The position numbers and the translations under genes were made by a program. Source: Bacteroidota bacterium (GTDB taxonomy: Bacteria; Bacteroidota; Bacteroidia; Chitinophagales; BACL12). Taken from it: a stretch of 64,000 nt of DNA. Where the stretch lies: contig JADJJZ010000003.1 in assembly GCA_016706255.1 (NCBI GenBank), positions 434,001 through 498,000 on the forward strand, given 5' to 3'. Numbering within the stretch: the stretch's first letter is position 1; each line of letters starts with the position of its first letter. Below the pieces are notes generated by a model that was not told where the DNA came from, did no database searches, and worked only from the letters and a program-made list of their open reading frames with translations. This document shows positions 54,423 through 63,530 of this stretch, in pieces.

Positions 54423-54429
54423 TATTATT

Positions 54430-55452
54430 ATGCCATTTAGTTTTACAGATTCCCTCAACTATGCATCAAAAATGACGCCCCGACGGTTGTGGAATATGAG
54501 TAAAGTGGTATCATCTTATTATTACAGCAAAATAGTTAAAAAGCCGGTTCAGTGGGGCCTACCAATTTCGCTTTCTTTTGAACCCACCACTTCCTGTAAT
54601 TTGCGTTGCCCGGAATGTCCGAGTGGTTTGCGCGCATTTACCCGACCAACCGGAATGCTCAAAAAAGATTTTTTTAAGGAAACAATGGATGAGCTGGGTA
54701 AAGATTTAACCTATCTTATTTTTTACTTTCAGGGTGAACCATATTTAAATCCCGATTTTTTAGATATGGTGAAATATGCTAACCGAAAAAAAATATACAC
54801 TGCCACTTCAACAAATGCACATTATCTGACTGATGAAATGGCAAAAAAAACAATAGAAAGTGGTTTAGACAGATTAATAATTTCTATCGATGGCACAACA
54901 CAAGATGTTTATCAGCAATATCGTGTAGGTGGTAACCTGGAAAAAGTGCTGGAAGGGGCCAGAAATATTGTTAAATGGAAAAAAGAAATGAAAAGTAAAA
55001 CCCCGTTTGTTATTTTTCAGTTCCTTGTAGTTAAACCAAACGAACATCAAATTGAAGATGTAAAAAAACTGGGTAAAGAAATTGGGGTAGATGAAGTTGC
55101 TTTTAAAACTGCACAAATTTATGATTACGAAAATGGCAGTAATTTAATTCCAACAATAGATTATTATTCCCGTTATGCTAAACAGGATGACGGAAAATAT
55201 ACCATCAAAAATAAAATGCTAAATCATTGCTGGAAATTATGGCATTCATGTGTAATTACCTGGGATGGTGCTGTTGTACCATGTTGTTTCGATAAAGATG
55301 CTGACCACCGCCTCGGCGATTTAAAAGAAATGTCGTTTAAACAACTATGGCAGGATGGTAAATACAAAAATTTCAGGGCAGCATTGCTCAAATCAAGAAG
55401 TGAAATTGATATTTGTAAAAATTGCACAGAAGGAACCAAGGTTTGGGCTTAG
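54430..55452 (+). CDS. Radical SAM/SPASM protein
   Basis: The 340-residue protein has the radical SAM cluster motif EPTTSCNLRCPECPSG (C-x3-C-x2-C), FQGEPYLNP, IISIDGTTQDVYQQYRVGG and a SPASM-type C-terminus with Cys in CWKLWHSCVITWDG, VVPCCFDKDADHRLGDL and DICKNCTEG. SPASM proteins often mature peptides or activate other enzymes, but no substrate peptide is seen nearby. The gene is last of the pheS unit; its TAG stop lies at the edge of an inverted-repeat element. Confidence 0.9.
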   Translation: MPFSFTDSLNYASKMTPRRLWNMSKVVSSYYYSKIVKKPVQWGLPISLSFEPTTSCNLRCPECPSGLRAFTRPTGMLKKDFFKETMDELGKDLTYLIFYFQGEPYLNPDFLDMVKYANRKKIYTATSTNAHYLTDEMAKKTIESGLDRLIISIDGTTQDVYQQYRVGGNLEKVLEGARNIVKWKKEMKSKTPFVIFQFLVVKPNEHQIEDVKKLGKEIGVDEVAFKTAQIYDYENGSNLIPTIDYYSRYAKQDDGKYTIKNKMLNHCWKLWHSCVITWDGAVVPCCFDKDADHRLGDLKEMSFKQLWQDGKYKNFRAALLKSRSEIDICKNCTEGTKVWA

Positions 55453-55748
55453 CAATTAGCTGATTAGCTAATGGGGTTTGTCGAATCATTTACATGAGGA
55501 AACTAATTGAGATTTTATCATGCAATAAAAATAAATATTTCAAACAAACAAAAATGAGCAACCTGGCACTTATCCAACATCTGCTAATTTGCTAATCAGC
55601 TAATTTGCTAATAAATTTGTAGAATCCCATAGAAACTAATTGTGCTTTATCAAGCAATAAAAATAAATTTCTCAAACAAAACTAAAATAAGCAACTTAGC
55701 AGTTATCCAACATTTGCTAATTTGCTAATCAGCTAATTTGCTAATTCA
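55450..55748. repeat. Tandem intergenic repeat bounded by inverted GCTAATT-type ends
   Basis: Two imperfect direct copies, about 55477-55615 and 55616-55747, share TAGAATC/TCGAATC, AACTAATTG, GCAATAAAAATAAAT, TCAAACAAA, GCAAC, TTATCCAACAT and a GCTAATT-rich tail. The tail contains about four GCTAAT heptads. At the left boundary (55450-55473) a sequence reading TTAGCAATTAGCTGATTAGC is nearly the reverse complement of that tail, so the whole block looks like a small non-coding element with terminal inverted repeats. No ORF. The -10-like or -7 boxes in it are not convincing. Confidence 0.75.
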
Positions 55749-56927
55749 ATGCACCGTCAACAATTTTTACAACACATTGCTCAAACCAGTCAGTCGCCAC
55801 TCATGCTCGAAATAGAACATGCTGATGGTTGTTGGTTGTTTGATGCTAACGGAAAAAAATACCTCGATTTAATTTCAGGAATTTCAGTAAGTAATGTAGG
55901 GCATAATAATGCTGAAGTTAAAACTGCAATTTACAATCAGGTTGAAAAGTATATGCACGTGATGGTATATGGCGAATTTATTGAAAGCCCGCAGGTAAAA
56001 TATGCTAAATGGATTTCCAATCATTTACCTGCGCCACTTAATTCGGTATATTTTGTTAACTCAGGTTCTGAGGCTGTTGAAGGGGCACTTAAATTAGCAA
56101 AACGAGTTACCGGGAGACCGGAAATTATTTCTTTTCACAATTCCTATCATGGTAGTACTATGGGTGCATTAAGCGCCGGGAATAATGAAGAAAGAAAAAA
56201 TGTATTTCGCCCATTGATACCTGATAATACTATTTTAAATTATAATGATTTTGACCAACTTGAATTAATTACTGAAAATACTGCAGCAGTATTAATTGAA
56301 CCTATACAAGCCGAGGCGGGCATTATTTTACCGGAGGCAAATTATCTCGAAGCAATTCGTGAAAAATGTAATGCAACAGGAACATTGTTAATTTTTGACG
56401 AATGTCAAACCGGTTTTGGACGCACGGGGAAATTATTTGCCTGGGAACATAGTAATGTAATACCGGATATAATTACACTTGGAAAAGCACTAGGTGGCGG
56501 TATGCCTTTAGGTGCTTTTGTGGCTGCAAAAGTGCATATGGACATGTTTACACAAAATCCGATTTTAGGGCATTTAACAACATTTGGCGGACATCCTGTT
56601 TGTTGTGCAGCGGGGTTAGCGGCATCTGAATTTATTGAAAAAAATAATTTGATTGAGCAAAGTAATCATAAAGCCAACCTTATTAAATCTTTGTTAATTC
56701 ACGATAAAATTAAATCGATACGCAACCAGGGTTTATTTTTCGCTATTGTTTTTGAATCGGCGGAAATTAATATGACTTTAAATAAAAGTCTTGTTGAAGC
56801 CGGGCTTTTGGTTGATTGGTTTTTATTTGCACCGGATTGTTTGCGCATCGCTCCGCCACTTACTATTTCAAATGAGGAAATAGCTTTCGCTTGCTCATGC
56901 ATTATCAATACCCTGCAAATTTCCTGA
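55749..56927 (+). CDS. Class III PLP aminotransferase (acetylornithine/ornithine-type)
   Basis: The protein shows the class III fold: FDANGKKYLDLISGISVSNVGH, VNSGSEAVEGALKLAKRVTG (PLP phosphate), FHNSYHGSTMGALS, IFDECQTGFGRTGKLFAWE with the conserved Asp, and the Schiff-base Lys in ITLGKALGGGMPLGAF. The length of 392 is typical of the ornithine/acetylornithine/GABA aminotransferase group in Bacteroidota. The amino donor and acceptor are not resolved, and no arginine genes flank it. Its ATG lies one base after the repeat element. Confidence 0.9.
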   Translation: MHRQQFLQHIAQTSQSPLMLEIEHADGCWLFDANGKKYLDLISGISVSNVGHNNAEVKTAIYNQVEKYMHVMVYGEFIESPQVKYAKWISNHLPAPLNSVYFVNSGSEAVEGALKLAKRVTGRPEIISFHNSYHGSTMGALSAGNNEERKNVFRPLIPDNTILNYNDFDQLELITENTAAVLIEPIQAEAGIILPEANYLEAIREKCNATGTLLIFDECQTGFGRTGKLFAWEHSNVIPDIITLGKALGGGMPLGAFVAAKVHMDMFTQNPILGHLTTFGGHPVCCAAGLAASEFIEKNNLIEQSNHKANLIKSLLIHDKIKSIRNQGLFFAIVFESAEINMTLNKSLVEAGLLVDWFLFAPDCLRIAPPLTISNEEIAFACSCIINTLQIS

Positions 56928-56981
56928 ATTGGGCTGCCCCGTTTCCTAAAATTTCTGTATTCTTGTAATAATATTCCTTGA

Positions 56982-57959
56982 ATGAAAAAGATCATTATTA
57001 CTTGCTGTCTGACCATTTCATTAATGTCGTACGCTGCAGCGCCTGCTCCGTGGGGTTTTTGGGGGCACCAGCGCATTAATAATATGGCGCTGTTTACGTT
57101 GCCGGAAGATTTGTTTGGATTTTACAAGCCATACATTCAATACGTAACTGAACATGCAGTTGACCCCGACAAGCGTCGTTATGCGTTTAAAGATGAAGCG
57201 CCTCGTCACTACATTGATATTGATCATTATGGCGAGCCACCTTATGATGGCTTACCTAAAAAATGGAATGACGCAGTAATAAAATATACTGAAGACAGTT
57301 TAAATGAACACGGCATCGTACCCTGGTATATCGAAAAAATGATGTTTCGTTTAACAGATGCATTTAAACAAAAGGATGTAAATTATATTTTAAAAACATC
57401 AGCAGATTTGGGACATTATATTGGAGATGCACATGTGCCATTGCACTGTACCGAAAATTATAATGGTCAATTAACCAATCAGGTGGGTATTCACGGATTA
57501 TGGGAATCACGAATTCCGGAATTGCTGGGCGAAAATTTTGATTACCTTACAGGTAAAGCAGAATATATTCCGGATATCAATGCAAAGGTGTGGGAAATTA
57601 TTATGGAGAGTCATGCGCTGGTAGATAGCGTTTTAAATCTGGAAGCAAAATTAAATGCTGAATTTCCTACCGACCAAAAATATAGTTATGAAGCGCGCGG
57701 CGCATCAACTGTTCGTGTTTATTCAAAAGCATATACTGAAAAATATGATGCCATGATGAACGACATGGTGGAACGCAGATTACGTGATGCCATAATTGAA
57801 CTAGGTAGTTTCTGGCTAACAGCCTGGATAAATGCCGGAAAACCTAACTTAACAGGAGTTGTTATTAAGCCCTGGACCGATGCTGAATTAAAAGAAATGG
57901 AAGAGCTCGATAATGCGTATAAAAAAGGGGAATTTAAAGGGCGCGACCATCAGGATTAA
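56982..57959 (+). CDS. Secreted zinc-dependent phospholipase C / S1-P1 nuclease-like protein
   Basis: A signal peptide (IIITCCLTISLMSYAAA) leaves a mature N-terminus starting with WGFWGHQRINNMAL, as in S1/P1 nucleases and PLC, where the N-terminal Trp and a His bind zinc. Further metal ligands are HYIDIDHYG, DLGHYIGDAHVPLHCTEN (H-x3-D and H) and GIHGLWESR. It probably hydrolyses phosphodiesters in the periplasm or outside; nuclease or phospholipase cannot be told apart. No T9SS domain, so it is likely periplasmic. Confidence 0.87.
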   Translation: MKKIIITCCLTISLMSYAAAPAPWGFWGHQRINNMALFTLPEDLFGFYKPYIQYVTEHAVDPDKRRYAFKDEAPRHYIDIDHYGEPPYDGLPKKWNDAVIKYTEDSLNEHGIVPWYIEKMMFRLTDAFKQKDVNYILKTSADLGHYIGDAHVPLHCTENYNGQLTNQVGIHGLWESRIPELLGENFDYLTGKAEYIPDINAKVWEIIMESHALVDSVLNLEAKLNAEFPTDQKYSYEARGASTVRVYSKAYTEKYDAMMNDMVERRLRDAIIELGSFWLTAWINAGKPNLTGVVIKPWTDAELKEMEELDNAYKKGEFKGRDHQD

Positions 57960-58027
57960 TTTTTTATACTTCTTCCGCAATTATTTTTTCCGGAAATTAA
58001 TATTCAATAATAGCTTCATAAATAAAA

Positions 58028-58054
58028 AACGCATAGTCATTACAACTATGCGTT
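58028..58054 (-). terminator. Rho-independent terminator for the PKD gene
   Basis: AACGCATAGT, loop of 7, ACTATGCGTT form a perfect 10-base stem. On the minus strand it is followed by TTTTTATT, so it terminates the operon that reads leftward through the PKD gene. It may also slow plus-strand transcripts from the convergent gene. Confidence 0.8.
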
Positions 58055-58074
58055 CTCAATTAATAAAGGGTTAA

Positions 58075-60348
58075 TTATTTCGTAATCATCATTTTTTGGA
58101 TGGATTCATTTCCATTTGAACTTAATCGAACGATATAAATACCTGAATTTAATTCAGTGGTATTTAATTCAATTCTAAATGTTCCCGGAATTGAATGATG
58201 TGTAATTGGTAACAACATTACCTTACCGGTTAAATCCATTATAGTGATTGTTACATCTGCTGTTGATTTCAAGGAGTAACTGATGTTAGCTGTGTTTTGT
58301 GCCGGATTCGGACTAACCATTACACTACCAAATATTGTTTCTTCCTGTATTGTTGTTGCACCGCATGGTCCTGCTGAATAAAATACAACACCACCATAAT
58401 AAGTTGCTTCGCATGAATTTGTATAAGTGATGCCATCGCAACCACATACCGGTTCGTATGCATCCGAACATTCATAAGTGCTGTCAATCATTGCAGTTGC
58501 AACACAATCATCGCCACCGCCAATAAATATTTCTTCGCATTTGGTATCAAAACAATCTGTTCCTTCTTCACCAATGGTTAAACAAATAGTATAAATTCCG
58601 GCTTCATCGTAAAAATGGTCAGGATTTGCTGCTTCCGACATACCACCATCTCCAAATGACCAATGGTATAATTCGGAACCGGTTGAATTATTATCTAAAA
58701 CAATTACCCAACCTAAGTCAGTTTCATTAATAGCAGTTACATCAAATTTTGCTTCGCAACCACCTTCACCTTCAACATGTAATTCATGACAAATTGTACT
58801 AATACAACTATCAGCAGTTACAATGGTTAAACAAACTAAATAACCTCCTGCTTCATCAAAAGTATGTGTTGGATTTGCATCAGTTGAAGTGGATCCATCA
58901 CCAAAATCCCAGGCATATGAAATAATATCTGAACCACCGCCATCTGCAGTTTCCATAAATGATACAGTTAATAATTCTTTATCAAATTCAAATCCTGCTT
59001 CACAATCGCCTCCATCGCCACCAACAAATAATTCAAAACAATATTCATCAGTACATCCATCAGCAGTAGAAATTACCAGACAAACTGCATACACACCACT
59101 TTCGGTATAAATATGTTCAGCGTCATATGTTTCAGCAACGGTGCCATCGCCGAAATACCATGTGGTTGAAACAATATCTCCACCTGCTGTTGAATTATTT
59201 TCAAAATGTACAACCCAGCCATCAGGCGTTAATTCAGTTGATGCAACTAGATAATGTGCTTCACAAGGTCCTCCAGTTTCTTCCACTGTAATTTCATCAC
59301 AAAATGTATGTGTGCAACCATCTGCCGTAACAATTGTTAAACAAACTTCATAGTCGCCTGCAACATCATAGGTATGGAAAGGATTCATTGCATCAGAAAC
59401 ACCTCCATCTCCAAATTCCCAATAATAAGAAATGATATCAGCGCCTGCACCATCAGCAGTTTCTATAAAATGTACTGTTAAACCATCAGCATCCCATTCG
59501 AAATCTGCCTCGCAATCGCCACCTGCACCTTCAACAACCACTTCAAAACAATATTCGTCAACACAACCTGCACCTGTTTCAATTACAACACAAACATTAT
59601 AAACGCCGGGTTCTGTAAAAAGATGCCATGGGTCAGAAGGAGTGCCTGCGGTTGTTTCGGTAAATGTTGTGCCATCACCAAAAATCCAGGTATACGTAAC
59701 AATATCTACATCAGGTGTAACACTTGCTAAAAAATGATAATTCATTCCATCAACTGCTGCAATTGATGCAGTAACCATACAATCACCACCAACACCTTCT
59801 ACAACAACTTCATTGCAATATTCAGCAACACAACCTGATGCAAAATGAACAACAAGACAAACATTATAAACGCCCGGTTCAGCGTAAGTATGTGACGGAT
59901 TTTCACCATCAGCAGTACTGCCATCACCAAAAGTCCACATATAGGAATCTACATCTCCAGGACCCGGCTCTGTATTACTATTAAAGAAAAATGTCATGCC
60001 ATCAACTTCAAAATCGTAGTTGGCAAAACAATCTGCAGCAGCAACCGGAATATTACTTTCGCATTTATCGTCATAACATCCACCATCACCGTGAATGGTT
60101 AAACAAACATCGTATTCACCAGGCTCAGCATAAGTATGAACAGGGTTTTCCTCTGTTGATGTTGTGCCATCACCAAAATCCCATGTCCAACCTAAAATTG
60201 GTCCCGGGTCGGCAGTTGAAAAATCAGTAAAACTGACAGTCATGCCACTAACATTGAATTCAAATGCTGCATTACAATCCGACACAGGGGCTGTGGCGAA
60301 CATGTTTAATCCTGCAAGCATTAAAATACCAAGAATAAAATTTTTCAT
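58075..60348 (-). CDS. Secreted 7xPKD protein with Kazal-like domain and T9SS sorting signal
   Basis: After a signal peptide (NFILGILMLAGLNMFATA) come seven PKD-type repeats, each with YxWxFGDG-like cores (WTWDFGDGTTS, YMWTFGDGS, YTWIFGDGT, YYWEFGDGG, TWYFGDGTV, YAWDFGDGS, YHWSFGDGG). Each ends in a CLTI/CVVI strand with paired Cys, which may form disulfides. Residues about 625-665 are Kazal-like (EPVCGCDGITYTNSCEA). The end is a T9SS sorting domain (SVMVSPNPAQNTANISYSL to KMMITK). It is acidic, and probably a surface adhesin or inhibitor. Second gene of a two-gene operon, 12 bases after the cohesin/dockerin gene. Confidence 0.88.
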   Translation of the reverse strand: MKNFILGILMLAGLNMFATAPVSDCNAAFEFNVSGMTVSFTDFSTADPGPILGWTWDFGDGTTSTEENPVHTYAEPGEYDVCLTIHGDGGCYDDKCESNIPVAAADCFANYDFEVDGMTFFFNSNTEPGPGDVDSYMWTFGDGSTADGENPSHTYAEPGVYNVCLVVHFASGCVAEYCNEVVVEGVGGDCMVTASIAAVDGMNYHFLASVTPDVDIVTYTWIFGDGTTFTETTAGTPSDPWHLFTEPGVYNVCVVIETGAGCVDEYCFEVVVEGAGGDCEADFEWDADGLTVHFIETADGAGADIISYYWEFGDGGVSDAMNPFHTYDVAGDYEVCLTIVTADGCTHTFCDEITVEETGGPCEAHYLVASTELTPDGWVVHFENNSTAGGDIVSTTWYFGDGTVAETYDAEHIYTESGVYAVCLVISTADGCTDEYCFELFVGGDGGDCEAGFEFDKELLTVSFMETADGGGSDIISYAWDFGDGSTSTDANPTHTFDEAGGYLVCLTIVTADSCISTICHELHVEGEGGCEAKFDVTAINETDLGWVIVLDNNSTGSELYHWSFGDGGMSEAANPDHFYDEAGIYTICLTIGEEGTDCFDTKCEEIFIGGGDDCVATAMIDSTYECSDAYEPVCGCDGITYTNSCEATYYGGVVFYSAGPCGATTIQEETIFGSVMVSPNPAQNTANISYSLKSTADVTITIMDLTGKVMLLPITHHSIPGTFRIELNTTELNSGIYIVRLSSNGNESIQKMMITK

Positions 60349-60360
60349 TGTGCGGTTTAT

Positions 60361-61770
60361 TTAATGTTGAATAATTAATTGTTTGTGATAAATACCGGAA
60401 TCGGTATTTATTTGAATAATATAATTTCCTGAAGCAATAGTTTCAGTATTTAATTCTGCACTATTACCTGATAGTTTTTGTGAATAGATAACCTGGCCAA
60501 GCTGATTAAGAATATTAAAATTGCCTTCCATTATTTGTGGTAACGAAATTTTTACCATTGCATCAGCAGGATTAGGGTATGTATGAATATTAGAATTAAT
60601 ATAATTATTTATTGAATTGGTAAATTGTATTGCAACCGCAGAATCGCAAACAGTTTGAACAGGAATAATATTTCCCTGCTGATCAATAACCTGTGGTAAG
60701 CTAATACAGAAACTTAATACAGCAGCAATCTGATCATCCGTTTTTCCGGCAATATTATCTTCCATTACAAAACTTAATTCACCAAAATGATTATAACCGG
60801 TGCGGGATATTTGGTTGATTCGGGTTACCGAAACACTTAAAATGCCATTCAGCGTATCATTACTTTGCAGATAAATTAAATCTTCACCCGGTGTGCCTAA
60901 CCAACCGGAATTAAATGTGGCTTTGATACTGTCTTTATTTATAATGGTTTTATCATAAATAATTTCAAAAGCAGCACCATAAATATTTGAAGCCGGTGAA
61001 ATTGCCGTTCCAAAATTAATTGGCACCACAACTTTTGAACCGGCGTAAACAGTATCTGATAATAAATCAATACTAATAGCCGCATCATCAGGGCCACCTT
61101 CATAAGCAACAGGAACATACGCCCCGCGTAATAAACCATAATTATTTAATAAAGGAATGGTATCAGCATCGTTGATTATTCCATCACCATTACAATCTGA
61201 AAATTTCGGGTTATTGGCCACCACACCAACCGGCTCAGGCCATTCATCACAAAAAGCTTCATCCCAGTCACCATCCTCATCATCACGGTCGGGACCAAGT
61301 AATCCATAATAAATACCAATTGGTAATAAGTCGATATAGTTACAAATACTATCGCCATTTGCATCTCCCGGCCAAACACAACCCGCTTCACCCGCAACAA
61401 TAATGGCTAAAATACCGGTTGCACATAAATCATCCTCTCCGCATACTTCGTATATCAAAAAGTCTGTTCCTGTAAAACCCGCATCTATCGAAATGGCATA
61501 ACTGCCTTCCGGTAATGCATCATCGTCATAATCAATAAGCACACTTGCTGGTCCGGCTAAGATGTCTGTTTCCAGCGATTCTCCCGGGTCAATATCAACA
61601 TCATTGGCAAGTAAATCAATAATTACCGTTGTGCCTTCGCATAAGCGGATAGTATCGTTTGTTACAACCGTTACCGTTTGTCCGCTCAAAACTGAACCCC
61701 AACTCAATATCACGAGCCATGCCACCAGTATGGTGAACTGCTTTCCGTTTAGTATATTTTTCAAATGCAT
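60361..61770 (-). CDS. Secreted protein with Ig-like, dockerin-like and cohesin-like domains and T9SS sorting signal
   Basis: Domains in order: signal peptide (TILVAWLVILSWGSVLSG); a bacterial Ig/cadherin-like domain (IIDLLANDVDIDPGESLE, DFLIYEVCGEDDLC); two Ca-binding EF-like loops as in dockerin (GDANGDSICNYIDLLPIG and DCNGDGIINDADTIPLLNNY); a cohesin-like beta domain (VYAGSKVVVPINFG, GAAFEIIYDKTIINKDS); and a T9SS domain (HTYPNPADAMVKISLP to the end). Cohesin and dockerin in one polypeptide suggests self-association or assembly at the cell surface. Assignments of the middle domains are by motif only. ATG 61770. Confidence 0.82.
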   Translation of the reverse strand: MHLKNILNGKQFTILVAWLVILSWGSVLSGQTVTVVTNDTIRLCEGTTVIIDLLANDVDIDPGESLETDILAGPASVLIDYDDDALPEGSYAISIDAGFTGTDFLIYEVCGEDDLCATGILAIIVAGEAGCVWPGDANGDSICNYIDLLPIGIYYGLLGPDRDDEDGDWDEAFCDEWPEPVGVVANNPKFSDCNGDGIINDADTIPLLNNYGLLRGAYVPVAYEGGPDDAAISIDLLSDTVYAGSKVVVPINFGTAISPASNIYGAAFEIIYDKTIINKDSIKATFNSGWLGTPGEDLIYLQSNDTLNGILSVSVTRINQISRTGYNHFGELSFVMEDNIAGKTDDQIAAVLSFCISLPQVIDQQGNIIPVQTVCDSAVAIQFTNSINNYINSNIHTYPNPADAMVKISLPQIMEGNFNILNQLGQVIYSQKLSGNSAELNTETIASGNYIIQINTDSGIYHKQLIIQH

Positions 61771-61876
61771 GATCGGCCTGTTTAGATAATTCCAATGTAA
61801 AGAAACAGCTTCTTTCTACATAGAAAAAGTACATTTTTTAATTATTTCCGCAGTTTCCGACCTGTTTTTAGGCGAT

Positions 61877-61900
61877 TTTTATCACCTTTTAGTGATAAAA
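61877..61900. promoter_or_regulatory. 9-bp inverted repeat in a divergent intergenic region
   Basis: TTTTATCAC, six bases CTTTTA, GTGATAAAA form a perfect inverted repeat midway between the divergent genes starting at 61770 and 62011. No T-run follows, so it is more likely an operator than a terminator. The rest of 61771-62010 is AT-rich; no exact TAnnTTTG box was found. Confidence 0.45.
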
Positions 61901-62010
61901 TAGTTATAATTTGCTGATAATCAATATATTACAATTATTACAAGAATCTCATTTTTACACCCTAAGTGATAGGTTTCCGATAAAAAGTAGTATTTTTCCG
62001 TCCCTTTAAT

Positions 62011-63444
62011 ATGTATAAAAGTAAAATGATTGAAATGCTCAGGCATTTCAGCACCAAAGAGCTTAGTCGGTTTTCCGATTACCTTGCTTCTCCCTTCTTC
62101 AATAAAGACGAGGAGTTGTTGGTTTTTTATAACTACATCAAAAAATACGCACCTGAATTTGATTCAAAAAATATCGACAAGGATAAACTACTGGTAAAGG
62201 GAATTCCCGGGCTTTCTATTACCGAGAAAAAAATTGGGTATATGATGAGCGATATTGTTGAACATTGCGAAAATTATATTCGTTACAACAACCATTTTGA
62301 AGAAGATATTGAAGGGTATGTGCATTTGTTAAGCACATATAATAAATGGGGGACTGATAAATTATTTGAACAAACATTACGAGAAGCCAGAAATACGCTA
62401 ACTAAAAACCCTTTCCGTAATGCCTCCTATTTTTTTAAAGAGTATTTATTACAAAGCGAGGTTAATTTATTTTTTGATCGCCAAAAAAAGCGCGCATATG
62501 ATGCAAGTTTGCAGGAAGCAGCTAATTTCCTCGACTTATTTTATATTTCAACTAAATTAAAATATAGCTGCGAATTAATTAATCGTCAGAAACTGGTAGT
62601 TACTGATTATAAATTACGTTTGCTGAAAGAAATATCTGATCACCTCGCTGAAAATAGTTATACTGAATATCCATCTATTACAATATATTATCAAATTTTG
62701 ATGACATTTATTGATACGGATACTGATGTTCACTTTGAAGAATTAAAAAAACTACTGGATGAGCATACCGGAAAATTCCCTGCATCAGAAGCGAGAGATA
62801 TGTATGCTTATGCTCAAAATTATGCGATTCGGAAAATAAATGCAGGCGAAAAAAGGTTTCTGCGTGAATATTTCGACCTGTCAAAATCAGCACTCGAAAA
62901 AGAACTGTTATTGGTTGATGGAGATTTGTCGCCGTGGACCTATAAAAACCTTGTTATTACTGCATTACGCGTTGGTGAATTTGACTGGGCTGAACAATTT
63001 ATTCGCGATTACAAATCGAGCATCAACGAAAAATTCAGAAGTAACGCATATAGCTATAATCAGGGTGCGCTATTGTTTTTTAAAGGGCAATACGGGGAAG
63101 CTTTGCGTTTAATAAATCAGGTAGAATACACCGATATTTTTTATGCGCTCGATACCCGAACCATGCAAATTAAAATATATTATCAGTTGGATGAATGGGA
63201 TCCGATGCAAAGTGCTATTGAGGCATTTAAAGTTTATTTGCGCAGAAATAAAACACTAAGTGAAAATGTAAAGGTGTTATATAATAATTTCTTGAAATAT
63301 ACCGATAAACTTTCGCGACTTACAAAACGCGATAAGCCAAAACTGCTGGAATTAAAACAACGTATTGAAGAGTCGAAACAAGTTGCCGACCTGGGTTGGT
63401 TGCAACAAAAAGTGGATGAAAAATTGATAGACCCGAAGCGTTAA
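62011..63444 (+). CDS. Helical cytoplasmic protein, function unknown
   Basis: This 477-residue, strongly helical and charged protein has no signal peptide and no recognised catalytic motif. Repeated helix pairs (SELINRQKLVVTDYKLRLL, NQGALLFFKGQYGEALRLIN, FYALDTRTMQIKIYYQLDEW) are reminiscent of TPR-like solenoids. Homologous-looking proteins are widespread as hypotheticals in Bacteroidota, I believe, but I cannot name a family. It is transcribed divergently from the T9SS operon and ends at a bidirectional terminator. The start is the ATG at 62011. Confidence 0.75.
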   Translation: MYKSKMIEMLRHFSTKELSRFSDYLASPFFNKDEELLVFYNYIKKYAPEFDSKNIDKDKLLVKGIPGLSITEKKIGYMMSDIVEHCENYIRYNNHFEEDIEGYVHLLSTYNKWGTDKLFEQTLREARNTLTKNPFRNASYFFKEYLLQSEVNLFFDRQKKRAYDASLQEAANFLDLFYISTKLKYSCELINRQKLVVTDYKLRLLKEISDHLAENSYTEYPSITIYYQILMTFIDTDTDVHFEELKKLLDEHTGKFPASEARDMYAYAQNYAIRKINAGEKRFLREYFDLSKSALEKELLLVDGDLSPWTYKNLVITALRVGEFDWAEQFIRDYKSSINEKFRSNAYSYNQGALLFFKGQYGEALRLINQVEYTDIFYALDTRTMQIKIYYQLDEWDPMQSAIEAFKVYLRRNKTLSENVKVLYNNFLKYTDKLSRLTKRDKPKLLELKQRIEESKQVADLGWLQQKVDEKLIDPKR

Positions 63445-63482
63445 AAGCCCACTACATTTTTCAACATTTCTTTATAATAAAA

Positions 63483-63508
63483 AAGGCTGTCCACAAATGA
63501 ACAGCCTT
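63483..63508. terminator. Bidirectional Rho-independent terminator
   Basis: AAGGCTGT, loop of 10, ACAGCCTT form an 8-base stem. It is followed by AAATTTTTAATT on the plus strand and by TTTTATTAT on the minus strand. It sits between two convergent genes and can serve both. Confidence 0.7.
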
Positions 63509-63530
63509 AAATTTTTAATTCGTTTATAAA

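Noticed and set aside
55560..55746. GCTAAT heptads as a CRISPR array
   Set aside because: The units are 7-8 bases, there are no spacers of constant length and no cas genes nearby; it is a tandem/inverted repeat instead.
58075..60348. PKD array as an assembly artefact
   Set aside because: The seven repeats are well diverged at DNA level and each differs in length, so collapse or duplication by the assembler is unlikely.
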